From positions 160,619,869 to 160,683,868 of the forward strand of contig NC_084463.1 of the NCBI RefSeq assembly GCF_027409185.1: a DNA stretch of 64,000 bases, written 5' to 3'. Positions 18,385-30,291 of this stretch are shown here, piece by piece. The notes beneath the pieces were generated by a model, which saw only the letters and a list, made by a program, of their open reading frames with translations, had not been told where the DNA came from and made no database searches. The position numbers and the translations under genes were made by a program. This DNA is from Cynocephalus volans. Its lineage: Eukaryota; Chordata; Mammalia; Dermoptera; Cynocephalidae. Position 1 is the first letter of the stretch, and each line of letters begins with the position of its first letter.

Positions 18385-19165
18385 GCTCAGACAAGCAATA
18401 TTTACCAAATGCTTGGCTTGTGGGTCGGGCTCTGATCTAGGATCCTGAAGCTGGTGCTGAGCAAGGCAGAGAGGATCCCTCCTCTCAAGGCCCTTACCTT
18501 GTAGGAGAGGGAGCTAAAGAAGAGACCAATAGGGCTGGCTAGGTGCAGTGGTTAGAGTTGGTTAGCGTGCAGCGTCATAACACCCAGGTCAAGGGTTCGG
18601 ATCCCCATACTGACCAGCCGCCAAAAAAAAAAAATCAATAGGCAGGTAAACAAATGAACAATAATTTTATATAGAGACAGGTGCCAAGATGAGAATAAAA
18701 TATTGATTTCACAGAGAGTGACTGGAAAGGGTAGTCAGGGAAATGGTGTTTGAGCTGAGTGGCGAATAAGAAAGACGTACCCATTCTTCCCAAGGGAGGT
18801 TGTTCTCTGCAAAAGGAATGGTAGGTACAGACATCAAATGTGCCAAGCAGCTTGACAGGGTGAAGAAACAGAAAGCAGTCCCTGTGGCTAAAGTGACAGA
18901 GGCCAAATAGAGGAGGAGGTTAGAGAGGTGGGCAGGGGCCTTTGAGCCAGGCGGCACGTATATTGCATTCTAAGTGAAATGGAAGTTCGTTTTATTTTGG
19001 GGAGAGGGGGGAGCAGTTTAGACAAAGGAGGAACATGATATATTTTAAGTTTTACAAACCTTAATTCTAGTTGCTGGGTGAAGTACAGATGGGGAGGTGG
19101 GGAGAGAGAGCAGAAACAGGAAGACCAAGTCAGGCCGTGTCTGCAGCAGACAGGACGGCCTGATG
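18385..19165 (+). mobile_element. L2 3' end, interrupted by a SINE
   Basis: Sense L2 tail from CAAGCAATATTTACCAAATG through GCTGAGTGGCGAATAAGAAA, CAAGGGAGGTTGTTCTCTGC and TTTGAGCCAGGCGGCACG. A form A SINE at 18532-18634 splits it. Confidence 0.75.
18532..18634 (+). mobile_element. tRNA-Ile-like SINE, monomer form A, inside L2
   Basis: GGGCTGGCTAGGTGCAGTGG with a short internal insertion, GGTTCGGATCCCCATACTGA, A-tail. Short flanking CCAATAG / TCAATAG. Confidence 0.87.
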
Positions 19166-19299
19166 GATAGTGCATAAGGCATGAAGGATAGATCTCATTT
19201 TTTCTCATGGTCAGGCAGTCCTATTCAATTTGGCAGGTGATGCCACATGCACCGCAAGGCAGGGGGTGGAGGGGCGAACAAGGAAATTCTGTGTGTTAT

Positions 19300-19500
19300 T
19301 TCAGTTTATTTCCAAGCTATACTGAACACCCTCTATGTTCAGATGGCAGGCAAAGATCCAGAGTAGCAGAAATAAATGAGAAAAAGTCCATTCCCTGTTC
19401 CTAAGGTGCTCATAAACTAGAGGGAGAAATAGGAAGTCACCTCTAATACAGGTCAGAGAACAAGACAGACAAGATCCCTCCTCTCAAGGCCCTTTAAATA
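19300..19500 (+). mobile_element. L2 fragment
   Basis: ACACCCTCTATGTTCAGATG, then GATCCCTCCTCTCAAGGCCC; L2-like word order. The latter words also occur at 18475-18495. Confidence 0.45.
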
Positions 19501-19793
19501 AATTAATATTTATAAAGTGCTCATTACTTGCCAGGCACCATTATAAACTTCATCTATCTACTCACCTATCTATGTTAGATGTTAGGTGTATATTAGTATT
19601 ATCATTGTTATCAAAATCGTCAATAGTCTTGAGAAAATGAGGAACTGGACACAGACAGCTCAAAATCAGAAAGGTCAGTTCCCCGTCCTCTCATATCTCT
19701 GCACTAAATTCTGCATAATTGCTTCCCATCTGCCTTCCAGTTCTCTTCAGCCATGAATATTCTTTTAAGTTTTTTTCCTTCAAAAATGCCTGA

Positions 19794-19896
19794 TTTTTTT
19801 TTTTTTTTAAATAAAAGATGACCTGTAAGGGGATCTTAACCCTTAACCTGGTGTTGTCAGCACCACGCTCTCCCAAGTGAGCCACGGGCCAGCCCC
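19794..19896 (-). mobile_element. tRNA-derived SINE, half of form B
   Basis: T-tail, AAAGATGACCTGTAAGGGGA to CACGGGCCAGCCCC. Confidence 0.88.
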
Positions 19897-20080
19897 ATAT
19901 TTTTAATTTTTTGAGGAGGCTACACTGTTTTCCATAATGCCTGAACCAAGGCTTGTGATCTTTGTCTTTTTGATAGTAGCCATTCTAACAGGTGAGAGGT
20001 GATGTTTTGGTTTTGATTTGCATTTTTCTGATGATTAGTGATGTTGAGCACCTTTTCATATACCTGTTGGACATTTGTCT

Positions 20081-20175
20081 TTTTTTTTGGTGGCTGTCCA
20101 GTATGAGGATCTGAACCTATGACCTTGGTGTTATCAGCACCACACTCTCCCAACTGAGCTAACCAGCTAGTCCCT
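20081..20175 (-). mobile_element. tRNA-Ile-like SINE, form A, in L1
   Basis: TTTTTGGTGGCTGTCCAGTA to CTGAGCTAACCAGCTAGTCC. Duplication GYTGGACATTTGT at 20066-20078 and 20176-20188. Confidence 0.9.
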
Positions 20176-20235
20176 GCTGGACATTTGTATGTCTTCTTGA
20201 GAAAAATGTCTATTCAGGTCCTTTGCCCGTTTTTT

Positions 20236-20278
20236 TTGCTTGTTTGTTTGTTGTTTTTTTGGTGGCTGACCAATATGG
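20236..20278 (-). mobile_element. 5'-truncated SINE remnant in L1
   Basis: Only TGTTTTTTTGGTGGCTGACC-like 3' end remains, yet it is flanked by CTTTGCCCGTTTTTT / CTTTGCCTGTTTTTT, indicating truncation at insertion. Confidence 0.7.
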
Positions 20279-20408
20279 CTTTGCCTGTTTTTTAATTGGG
20301 TTATTTGTTTATTGCTATTGTGTGAGGGAATTTTTTACTAGGTACACTTGATCTCTGGAAAACCTGAAGACCCTGACAGGGTGGCCACATTTACAAAGTT
20401 TTGTAGTT

Positions 20409-20525
20409 TGGGGCTGGCTGGTTAGCTCAGTTGGTTAGAGCATGGTGTTGATAACGTGAAGTCAAGGGTTTCAGATCATTGTACCAGCCAGCAGCCAAAA
20501 AAAGCCCCACAAAAAACAAAAAAGA
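20409..20525 (+). mobile_element. tRNA-Ile-like SINE, monomer form A
   Basis: GGGGCTGGCTGGTTAGCTCA to CCAGCCAGCAGCC plus A-rich tail. Duplication AAGTTTTGTAGTT / AAATTTTGTAGTT. Confidence 0.9.
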
Positions 20526-20666
20526 AAATTTTGTAGTTATTCCCACTAGGCACGAGGGGGCGCTACTAACATGATAAATGAATTTCTCAGAGGCAGGTGT
20601 CCCAGACCTGAAGGGTAGTCCAGGGAGCAGGCATACGGCTCCTAGTAAGCACGAGAGCCAGATCTT

Positions 20667-21006
20667 CTTTTATTTATTTATTTTTTTTTTTTAAAGATGA
20701 CGAGGGGCCGAGCCTGTGGCGCACTCGGGAGAGTGCGGCGCTGGGAGCGCAGCGACGCTCCCGCCGCGGGTTCGGATCCTATATAGGAATGGCCGGTGCA
20801 CTCACTGGCTGAGTGCCGGTCACGAAAAAGACAAAATAAATAAATAAATAAAGATGACTGGTAAGGGGATCTTAACCCTTGGCTTGGTGTTGTCAGCACC
20901 ACACTCTCCCAAGTGAGCCAACCGGCCATCCCTATATAGGGATCCGAACCTGTGGCCTTGGTGTTATCAGCACCACACTCTCCCAAGTGAGCCACGAGCC
21001 GGCCCT
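20667..21006 (-). mobile_element. tRNA-derived SINE, dimer form B, interrupted by form C
   Basis: Form B pieces 20667-20701 and 20859-21006 join into one dimer. Outer duplication GCCAGATCTT (20657-20666 and 21007-21016) brackets the entire nest. Confidence 0.93.
20702..20849 (+). mobile_element. tRNA-derived SINE, form C, nested in form B
   Basis: GGGGCCGAGCCTGTGGCGCA to GGTCACGAAAAAGAC plus an (AAAT)n tail. Inner duplication AAAGATGAC at 20693-20701 and 20850-20858. Confidence 0.94.
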
Positions 21007-21308
21007 GCCAGATCTTATTCTTAATTTTTTTCCACCACAAGAGTAAGAGGCAGGGTATTTTGTAGATTCCCTTTACTGGAGGGTGGAGGTTTTCTAGTGG
21101 ACCCTTTCACTGAAGGTATAGTCCCTTCCAGGACCTTAGCTTTTAATTTATAAGTTGTGGACTCAAGATCTAGTCTTCTGTTCCTTGCAGTTCTTTAATC
21201 TCCAAGGTCATAGAGTCAGCATTTGTCTCAGAGGCAGTCCTGTTCCAACACTCTGATTTACATTCACTATTCTTTTTTTGAGGGGATTCTTGGGAATTTC
21301 CCTTACAT

Positions 21309-21486
21309 CTTTTTTTTTTTTTTTTTTTTTTTTAAAGATGACCGGTAAGGAGATCTTAACCCTTGACTTGGTGTTGTCAGCACCACGCTCTCTCAAGTGA
21401 GCTGACCAGCCGTCCCTATATGGGATCCGAACCCGTGGCCTTGGTGTTATCAGCACCACACTCTCCCAAGTGAGCCACGGGCCGGT
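21309..21486 (-). mobile_element. tRNA-derived SINE, dimer form B
   Basis: T-tail, AAAGATGACCGGTAAGGAGA, two units, ending CACGGGCCGG. No clear target duplication. Confidence 0.9.
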
Positions 21487-21489
21487 GCT

Positions 21490-22110
21490 TGTTCAACAAC
21501 TTTGTACTGAGCACCTCTGTATGACAGCTTGAGTTCTGAAGATGATCAGAAACAGGCAGGGTCTCTGCTTCACGGAGCTCATAGTTTAGAGGAGAAACAG
21601 ACATAAACAGTCTCACAAAGGAGACTGTAATTACAGACTGAGAAAGGGGTCAGCCAGCAGTGCTCACAGTGTGGCCTGCCACAGCAGCACCAGCAGCATC
21701 TGGAAACTTAGTGAAATGCAAATTCTCGGATCCTCCCTCAACCTGCTGAATCAGAAACTCTGGGTGGGATTCAGCAATCCGTATTGTGACAAACCCTCAA
21801 GGTGAGTCTGAACAACTGACAGAAGCCAAAGAAACCTGACCTAGACAGTGGAGCCAAGGAAGGTTTCCCTAAGGAAGTGACACTGAATGGAGAGCTGCAA
21901 GATGAGGGAGAAGCACATAAACCGAGAGAAGAGCATGTGCAGATGTCCGGTGGTGCCAGGGAGCCTGGTGTGTTTAAAGAACCAAGAGAGGGGGAATGTC
22001 TGAGGGCCCTGCAGGCTGTGGCAAGGAGCTTGCCCTGGTTCCTCAGAGTAATGAGAAGCCATTGAGGAGCAGGGCGACTTGATCAGAATTGCATTTCAAA
22101 AAGTTAAACG
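21490..22110 (+). mobile_element. L2 3' end
   Basis: ACTGAGCACCTCTGTATGAC, GGGTCTCTGCTTCACGGAGC, later GAGAGAAGAGCATGTGCAGA and GAGAAGCCATTGAGGAGCAG; sense L2 tail with an unrelated insertion near 21640-21840. Confidence 0.65.
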
Positions 22111-22500
22111 ACTTGTCCAGATTAAGGACAGGACAAGGGCTGTGGTACTAGGATTGGAAAAGAAGGCATGGGTCCTGGGAAACCTTTAGAAGCAGGGTTG
22201 ACAGGAGTTAAGGGCACCTCTGATGTGAGAGGAGGGAGAAGAGGGGCTGCTCTGAGACATGTGGCCTGAGTGGCTGGAAGCTGAGGGTACAACTTGACTT
22301 CAGCACTGCAGCAAGGCACGCTGGCGGGAAACCGAGGTGCCTTCCGGAGGCCCAAGGGTCCATGACTGGAGACAGTTAGCCATGTGGACTTGGAGCTCAG
22401 GGGTGTGGACAGGCTGGCGACCCCAATTAAGTCACATTCACAGAGTGAATCCTGTTGGCTCAGCTCTTTAGTGAGTCTGGTAAAAAGTTAATTAAGCCAA

Positions 22501-22599
22501 GGGCTGGCTGGTTAGCTCAGTTGATTAGAGAGCAATGTTGTAACACTGAGGTCAGTGGTTCGGATCCCTGGACCCTGAGACCAGCCAGCTGCAAAAAAA
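22501..22599 (+). mobile_element. tRNA-Ile-like SINE, monomer form A
   Basis: GGGCTGGCTGGTTAGCTCAG to GACCAGCCAGCTGC plus A-tail. Duplication AAGTTAATTAAGCCAA / AAGTTACTTAAGCCAA. Confidence 0.92.
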
Positions 22600-22947
22600 A
22601 AAGTTACTTAAGCCAAAATCATCCCAAGTTGTGTTATTTCCCCCTTTACCCACGCATGTAGTTATAGTGTCTCTGCACACAGGTGTTAGTCTCCTGTGAT
22701 TTCTTCACGTGTGATCACTGCTATAACAACATGAATGAGATGCTGTTTAACACATTTGTCCAAGTTATAAGCTCTGTACGTGCGACCCTCAGAGCAGGTT
22801 CAATCACTACTTCCTAGTTCTTAGGGATTTCTCCTATCTAAATGAGTCCTCAAAAATAATGGCGACCTCAAATAATATCTGTTAATTCCTTAAGCAATTT
22901 CATGTGCATCTTAAGAGGCCCTGCTGATTTAGAAACACCTACCTTAA

Positions 22948-23114
22948 GGACCGGCCTGTGGCTCACTTGGGAGAGTGTGGTGCTGATAACACCAAGGCCA
23001 CGGATTCGGACCCCTATATAGGGATGGCTTGTTCACTCACTTGGGAGAGCGTGGTGCTGACAACACCAAGTCAAGGGTTAAGATCCCATTACTGGTCATC
23101 TTTTAAAAAAAAAA
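22948..23114 (+). mobile_element. tRNA-derived SINE, dimer form B
   Basis: GGACCGGCCTGTGGCTCACT, two units, ATTACTGGTCATC plus A-tail. Duplication CTACCTTAA at 22939-22947 and 23118-23126. Confidence 0.92.
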
Positions 23115-23215
23115 GAACTACCTTAAAAAATATGTTCAGTTAGGGAGAAATTGGTGAACGCACACAAAAAATGTTTACATTGTGTAATGATAAAATTTTT
23201 AAAAAATTATGTTCA

Positions 23216-23316
23216 GGGGCTGGCCAGTTAGCGCAGTTGGTTAGAGTGTGGTGCTGATAATACAAAGGTCCAGGTTTTGATCCCTGCACTGGCCAGCCAC
23301 AAAAAAAAAAAAAAAA
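23216..23316 (+). mobile_element. tRNA-Ile-like SINE, monomer form A
   Basis: GGGGCTGGCCAGTTAGCGCA, TGGTGCTGATAATACAAAGG, GCACTGGCCAGCCAC plus a long A-tail. Confidence 0.9.
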
Positions 23317-24048
23317 GTCTTTGGCTGTTTCTTGTCCGATCTTTGTTTTCCCACAGCCTTTCCAACAGGGTGATGTCTCCTCCCAGGCCTCTGTGCAAGA
23401 AGAGGGAGTTGTTTTGTCACCAATCGAGTTTAATCCTAAACTCACTCCAGGACTGTTGTTCCAGCTCAGCTAGCAGCCCTTGCCATGGGTTCGTAGAAAG
23501 AACTTGGGCCTGGAACGCCACAGCCCACACTCTCCACACTCTCTACAGGGAGAGTCCTGCCACTCTCCCTGGCTCTAAATGTGGAGTTAGAGGAGGGGAG
23601 TTCCCTGTGGATAGAACCAGAGGGGGCAAATGGAAGCCTGCACCCAGACATCGCAGACAGGCTTACAGACATAATTACTACTCCAAAAAGGATTTAATTA
23701 AAACAAAACAAAACAAACAACAAAAAAAGGATTTTTTGATTTTACTCTCTTGCTAACTGGTGTCATGAGAAATGGCAAACTACAGAGGTCCACTCTGACC
23801 TCCTGCCCCTTGTCACCCCATTTATAAGAGCCACCTCCTCTTCCACATGCATACTGCTTGCTTCCTTTGAGCCACCAACTGCCCCAGTGGTGTTCCAACA
23901 GCTGATTCTCTGACAAAGGAAGACAGGGACAACGATTTGGGGTGGCCACCAGCAGTCTGTGGCACATGATCCAGTGGATAAGAGCTCCAATGACCACGTG
24001 GAGGCGGCTGATCCCAGCAGGTCTAGCTCGGGGGAAATTGAACTTAGG

Positions 24049-24148
24049 GGGCTGGCTGGTTAGCTCAGTTGGTTAGAGTGGAGTGTTGAAACACCAGGGT
24101 CAAAGGTTGAGATCCCCAACCAGCCAGCCACCAAAAGAATAAATAAAC
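24049..24148 (+). mobile_element. tRNA-Ile-like SINE, monomer form A
   Basis: GGGCTGGCTGGTTAGCTCAG to AACCAGCCAGCCACC plus A-rich tail. Flanks TGAACTTAGG / TGAACATAGG. Confidence 0.9.
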
Positions 24149-24224
24149 CTGAACATAGGTGACCCATGGGAGACTGCCACCGTGCCAAGCGGAGCAGGTA
24201 GCAATGTAGAGTTGGAGGGTCGGA

Positions 24225-24345
24225 TGCATCCAGACAAGATGTGTCTTACCAGCTGTGTGACCTGGGACAAATTACCTAATGTCTCTGAGCCAAGGTCACC
24301 TCAGTAAATTGTGCTAATAATGTGATAATCACTCTGTGATGGTTT
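24225..24345 (+). mobile_element. MIR element
   Basis: Sense MIR core: CAGCTGTGTGACCTGGGACA, AATTACCTAATGTCTCTGAG. Confidence 0.75.
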
Positions 24346-24460
24346 CTATGGGGAGCCCCCAGCAAATGGCAGTAATTCCAGGAAGCCAGGTCACGATGAG
24401 GTGGACTCAGGTTGGCCTCAGACCAGATCTGGACATTTGTGGATACAAACTATGCTTATC

Positions 24461-24466
24461 TTTATT
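24461..24466 (-). promoter_or_regulatory. SLC25A45: Candidate SLC25A45 poly(A) signal
   Basis: AATAAA on the minus strand, 1.14 kb past the SLC25A45 stop. A second AATAAA lies nearer at 24745-24750, inside an L2 fragment. Which one is used cannot be told from sequence. Confidence 0.3.
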
Positions 24467-24734
24467 GTCAATGAAAAGAGCCATCTTAGCCGGTTTTTAC
24501 TTCTCACTTAGCAATTGAGACAGGGAAAGAAAACAAGTGCTGTCGACTGAGAGTAGGCAAGGGAGACGCCCCCAACTTTGGGTAACACTACCTTGGAGAT
24601 GACCTCGAGAAGGGTCACGGTGGGCAAACGGGGGTCGGGAGGCTCAGTGAACAGGGGTGTGTGGCAGGACCCAGGAAGCAGGTGTGGTGGCCGGAGTGAG
24701 GAGAGACGGGGCAGGAGTGCGGTGGGCACTTCGT

Positions 24735-25215
24735 TTAATGGACATTTATTGAACACATCTGTTCAAGCATCTGGTTTGTGCTGGGAAACAGAAGTAAGAC
24801 CCGTGACCTCAAGGAGCTCGCGGCCCAATGGGGATGCCAAGAAGCAAATCAACAACTGTGAAGACGTGCAGTCAAGGGCAGGGCGGGGTGTCCGGGAACC
24901 CCAAAGTCAGCCCGGGGTGGGGGTGGCGGGCAGGGGACTCTTCAGCAGATAGTGCTCAGCCTGGGTCTTGGAGCAGAGCAGGGTCTGCCAGGAGGCGGAT
25001 GGACTCACCCTGCCAGCTCTGCCACCACCGGCCGGGAGGAAACAAGCCTTCCAGGCCAGGGCGACGAGAAAGCACAGCCCATTCAGGGTCCAAGAAACCA
25101 CCAAGGGAGGAAAGCCCAATGGGCAGGGAGTGCCCAGACTGGGGAGGGGTTTGGCCTTTTTCCTGAAGGTGGTGGGAGCCACTGGAGGATTCTGGACAGG
25201 GAGTTGACATAATGG
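24735..25215 (+). mobile_element. L2 3' end (overlaps the SLC25A45 downstream region)
   Basis: GGACATTTATTGAACACATC, CAAGGAGCTCGCGGCCCAAT, GCCTTCCAGGCCAGGGCGAC, GAGCCACTGGAGGATTCTGG; sense L2, antisense to SLC25A45 transcription. Confidence 0.7.
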
Positions 25216-25607
25216 TCTCGGGAGTGGGAGAGGTTTGGAAGGTGGGAAGGTGGGAGGCAGCGGGTGTGGAATCCAGGGGGAGGGTAGCACCAACGCAGCC
25301 AGCAGAGCCTCTGAGAGCCTTTAAGAGGTGGCATCTCGGGGGGGAGGGGCTGGAATGCCACCACGCCTCCGGCCAGTCCCCTTGTGCCTTGTGCTCCCTG
25401 CACACAGACTTGGGAAAAAGAGGAGTCAGGCGGGCTCTGCTGGGAGGCTGAGCCGGGACCTCGGGCTTCCTGCTCCCCGCTGTCGCTGTCATCTCCTCAG
25501 CCCTGGTCTGGGCACTTGGGAGGTGCTGAGCCTCTTGTATTTGAATTGCAAGCTGGCTGCTTTTAACTTGGTTCTGCTGGGGAGCTGCTGGCCCTGCCAG
25601 GCCGGGC

Positions 25608-28600
25608 TCATCCCCACCAGCGGAGGAGATACTCGTAGCTGAGGAAGGTGACAGCATTGACAGGGAAGGCACGGGCACTGTTGATGGTAACCCCCCGGAA
25701 GAAGACCCCCAGTCCCTCCTGCCGGACACTGCTGGCCATGCAGTCCAGAACCCCCTGGTACACTCTCCGCCTCAGCCCGTCCATCTGCATCCGGGACTTG
25801 ATCACGTCTAAGGGTGTGGCTGCGACCCAGGAGGTGATGCCGGCAAACCCCCCTGCCACCAGCACTGTGGCTGAGCCTGGGGCAGAGGAAGTCCAGTGCA
25901 GGGGTCAGAGCCCGGAACAGAGCGCCCTCCCCCAACCCGCAATCTCCCTCCCGGCCCCACCCCACACCTGTCTGTCTCCCACCCTCTAGCACCACTTGAC
26001 TTACTGGGATTCTGGCCATCTGGCGTGTACTGGCGGCACAGCCCTTCATAGGTGACAAAGTAGATTCCCATTGTGGGGGTGTCCCTCAGCATCAGGGCCC
26101 AGGCTCCTCGGAACAGCCCCCGGGGCCCCTCCTCCTGGAAGATGGAGGCCGCACAGTGCACGGGCCCCCGGTACCGGGCTCGGGAACTCCCGGACTGGGC
26201 CCTTGGCTCTGTCTGGTTTTGTAGCCGGACTTTGATGAGGTCAAATGGGGCCAGGCAGTAGGTCTGTCGGGAAGGAAACATGAAGGCCCTGGTGGGGCTG
26301 TAGGCTGGTAACTGTCCGCTTCTATTAGCAATAGGAAGGGGGTGGGCCGAGCGGGCAGCATCGCCCTGCAGGAACCACCCGGCTCCCACTGCCTCTCACA
26401 TGCATGGCTCGAGGTGGACCAGGGCATCTGGATGCGCTGGGGACAGGGCACCTCCCTCAATATCAGGCCCCTGACAGCAAGCCCCACTGCCCCCTCCTCA
26501 CGCACTCAGGGACAAGCCTGGATTATTTTTCCAGGAAGGGGAGGGTACATTTCTGGGCTCCCTAAAACCAGGAATGAGCACTCATTTGTAAAGGAGTCAG
26601 TCTGTGACAGTGTAACAGCAAAGAACTCACCCCTCCCCAGGGTGCAAGAGATCACCCCATTGGTATCATTCTAATTATGGAACCCAGCTTCATAGATTGT
26701 CCCTCCCTCACTGTGCATGCCACCTCTCAGGGTCCCCGGGTGGGCAAGTGCTAGGCCAGCCCTTCCTGCCTCTCATAAGAAAGTGGGCAGGTGGGTGACA
26801 GGTGGATTTGGTGGGCTCTAGAACTCTTATCATTGCCTGAGGCAGATGGGACACAGATTTGGGGTAATACTGGGACTGAGCCCTGGGTAAGGGTCGGTGC
26901 TGGGGGATGTGGTGTGAGATTGGGGGCAAAGGATTCAGGTTTGGGTCAGGGGTGCAACTAGGTGAAGATAAGCTGTTGAAGTTCAGGTGAGAGGTGAGGC
27001 CCCAGCTGAGGTTAGCATATCTCTGGGGGCTTATGTGGTTTTTATTTGTTTTGTCAAAGGTGCATGAGCTCGGTCCCTCAGCCCTGGGGACGGCTGATGG
27101 CGGAGGGGGCTGGTGACTGGCTCTGGCGGTGGTCCTTAGAGTGCAGTGGGCCAAGTCTTTGTTTACTTCGCACCCCACAGAAAGGGTAGTGGGTTGGGGA
27201 CCCTCCCTTGTAAGGTGAGGCCCTGATGCGGCTCTCCAGAGCCTGCTGGCAGGGCTGAGCAGAGGGCTTCTCCAGGGGGTGCTCTCCTGAGTACTGCACC
27301 CCTGGAAAGGCTGGGCCAGAGGCAGGTGCAGATCGTGCCCACGTGGGCAGTGGAGCATCAGATGCTGCCTCACTGACCAGTCACCTCAGCCAGCCCAAAG
27401 CAATTATGTAGCTGTCAGAGGTTGTCAATCCCTGCCTTTTCCTCCTACCTCCACACTAAAGCCATTAGTGCTCCAGGACCCTGTAAACCGAAGTCACAGG
27501 CTTGACATAAAACCCAGCCCCCAGCTCTGCTTTCCAAACAGCTGAAGGGGAGGGTGTCTTAGCTGGGCCTGAATCAGGCCGCCTGGCCTAGGGTCTCAGT
27601 GTTCCTCCCTGTTCTGTGGGGTGCAGGGCTCGGGGCTCGGGAAACCTCTAGGTATGCACCCTGCAGAAGGGGAGAGGAAGCCAGGACCTTTGAGGGTCTC
27701 ATTAATCATTAATTCACTTGACTGTACAATCTGCTTTTGTCCTTTGTCCTTGCTCTCTGCCCCATGAAATGTGTCAGGGGCATCAGGGCACGTGCCCAGT
27801 GGAGGGTGACCCAGGCACCGTCAGGGGTACAGATGGAGCAGGCACTTGTCCCTCTTCCTCTTTGTGCTCAGAGGCCCCATTGGGCAGAGGTTCCCTCTGG
27901 TGCCTGGAGGCCTCTCTTCCCTCCACTCCACCCCTCAAAATCGCAGCCCTACAGCACTGAGAACAAAGACCAGAACCAAAGGGGTGGGGTGACTTCATGA
28001 TTAATACCTGGCTTCTCCCAGCAGGATCTATGGACTGGGGCCTCAGGTGAGGCTCACAGATTGTGGTCACCCAGGTGCCGCAGACAAGGGGCTGAGAGTT
28101 GGCTGGGGCTGGGGCGGTTCCAGGACCATGTGGAGACCAGCTGGAGGGGCTGGCATTCTTCAGAGCTAAAGAGCATGTAGAGAGTGGCCCCCCACAGTGC
28201 AGAGGCTGGCAGCCCTCCAGAGGCGAGCAGGCATCGTCAGCCCTGCCCCAGCTCTCTCTGCCTTTTGTCCTCTCTGTTCTCCCTGACCCTCCCCCCAGAC
28301 CTGCAGCCTGGAAGGCTACAGCACAGCCAGGCCAGTCACTGGGAGCAGTGCCTCATGTTCCCCTCAGGAAGGCCTGGCCAGCCACAGCTGCGGGTCACCT
28401 GAGAGGGCTGGAAGGGGACAGATGGAACCCACCATCACTGTGCCACCTGTGTGGACCCATATGCTGGCCCTCTCACCTGCAGGAACCCCCCGGCGCAGCC
28501 GGCAATGAAGACATGTGTGTAGCTGGGGGGCTGAGCCCACCGCTCCTGGTGAGAGGTCGCTGTGAGCACCAGCAGGGCATTGCTATAGACCCCAAACTGG

Positions 28601-30291
28601 ACGGAGCTGACCACAGCTATGCTCATGATGGGGAAGCTCATGCCCTTGAAGAAGCCCAGGAGCTGCAAAGGGACACGGTGACACTGGAGTCGGCCTGGTG
28701 GGGCTTCCCCTTTCCCTTTCCAGCCCTGGCAAGGCCTCCTCTGGCTGGAAACTACTCCTGAGCCCTGCCACAGGAGGCAGCGGCAGGCTGAGGCTCCACC
28801 CCTGGGGTGCTAAGCTACCACCCAGCCCCCCACCCAAGGGTCCCAGACAGAGCCCGTGGAAGTTGGTGGTGACTGCCCCAGATGCCTCCCACCACAAAGA
28901 AGTGGGCCACCCACCGATTCATGGCGGTAAATCTTGACCATGCAATCAACTATGCCCTGGTACGTGGTCTGGGTCTGTAGCCGCACCTGGATGGGGAGGA
29001 CAGAGCAGGTGGGGTAGAGGAGCAGGTGGGCAGGCCAGGGCAGAATGCCAGCGGGCAGGAGAGCAGGGAAGGGCCTCCGTTAGCCAGGCAGAATCCCAGG
29101 GCACCCTGATGTTTGGTTCAGGTGTGATCTTTCATCCTCTAGTGCCTCTCCTAGACTCACCTTTACAGTGTCAAAGGGATGTCCTAGGACCAAGCCCAGA
29201 GCTCCTGTGGTGACAAGAAGATGCTATAAGTGAGGGCCTCATGCCAGGCCCAGGAAGCAAGTCTGTGCCAAGAGGAAAGAGGGATTCAGGCAGGAGGAAG
29301 GAGGGAAGGGCCTTCTCATGCACGTGCAACCCACCCTTCTGCCAGACTCCAGAGGAACCCCGCTGTCCCCCAGCCCCTCCGCACCAGGCACTGGGCTAGG
29401 CAGGCACTGGAGCAAGGGACTCAGACCCGGGCCCTGCCTGTGGATACACATGCAGAAGGGAAGATCCAAGCAAAGACGCACGTGTCCTCAGCTGGAAGCC
29501 AGCACCTGAGTGTCTCACTGCTCGTGGAACCCTGGGGGTCTGGAACCAACCTCCAAAGCTCCCGCCTCCCTGCCAGCTTTACTCCTTCCTTCCTCCAACT
29601 CCTAATGTCGTCTGGATACAGAGCAGGCCCCACCCTCCTGGCGCTGGATCCCCTCTCCAGTTGGCAGTGCAGAGCTGAGGGTCCTTCCTAGGAGCCAGGC
29701 TAGCGCGAGGGCAGGATGGTCCCCCTGCCCTGCCACCTCTGCATTTCCCAGTCTTTTCCTCCATAACAGAGGCTGGTTCTGGAGCTTGGGGGAAGTCACA
29801 TTCCCAGGAGGCAGGTTCAGAATGTCCCTCTTTCTCCTAAGAGGAAGGTCACCAACAAGCTGGGCTGGGCCCACAGGCATAGCAGGCCTGGGAGTGCGAC
29901 CCATTGCAAGGTAGAGCAGAGGCCCAAAGAGGAACTCAGATTAGCAGGTGAGGTCAAAGGTGAACTTCCTCCCTGAGCACCTGGGTGGGCCTGGAAGCTG
30001 GGCTAGTGGTGCAGGCTGCTCCTTTGGCTCTCCCGCCCCGGGCAGGTGTCAGGCAGCGTGGCCTTGGACTTCCCACCTGTGCCTTCCTCTCTTCTCTCCC
30101 TGTTGGCCACTTGCAGGAACTCTGGGGACAGCTGTCTCTGGGATGTTCCAGGAGAGCCAGGACTTTGGCCTCAGCTCTTCCCATATCACCCATCTTTCCC
30201 AGGAAGTGATCCGCCATTGGGGGTGACGTGACAGAAGGAAGAAAAAAGTCTCACCAGAGATCCAGCCAGCCACAAACTCCTCCACAGGCAT
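25608..30291 (-). CDS. SLC25A45: SLC25A45 mitochondrial carrier, 288 aa, six coding exons
   Basis: Inner-mitochondrial-membrane carrier of the SLC25 family; recent reports link it to import of methylated amino acids for carnitine synthesis. Coding exons on the minus strand, 5' to 3': 30291-30255, 29204-29161, 28986-28915, 28662-28477, 26263-26005, 25876-25608. They total 867 nt, and all junctions are GT-AG and in phase. The start MPVEEFVAGWISG and end YLLRWWG match human. The three carrier signatures are intact: PFDTVK (22-27), PFDLIK (119-124) and PLDVIK (221-226), one per ~95-residue repeat, each repeat expected to give two membrane helices. The first coding exon has an acceptor at 30320, so 5' UTR exon(s) lie further upstream. 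Intron 4 (26264-28476) is the longest and has no SINE. Confidence 0.96.

Larger units (their letters stand above)
19905..20340 (-). mobile_element. L1 fragment hit by two SINEs
   Basis: Antisense L1 3' region (GTTTTCCATAATG, TTTGCATTTTTCTGATGATT, GTTGAGCACCTTTTCATATA, AATTGGGTTATTTGTTTATT). SINEs sit inside at 20081-20175 and 20236-20278. Confidence 0.75.
15490..24430. other. TIGD3-SLC25A45 spacer, repeat-rich
   Basis: No gene recognised. Contents are L2 fragments, an L1 fragment, LTR-like segments at 16.2-17.8 kb, and SINEs (all entered separately). Unassigned pieces such as 23320-24040 show no coding pattern. Confidence 0.65.
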
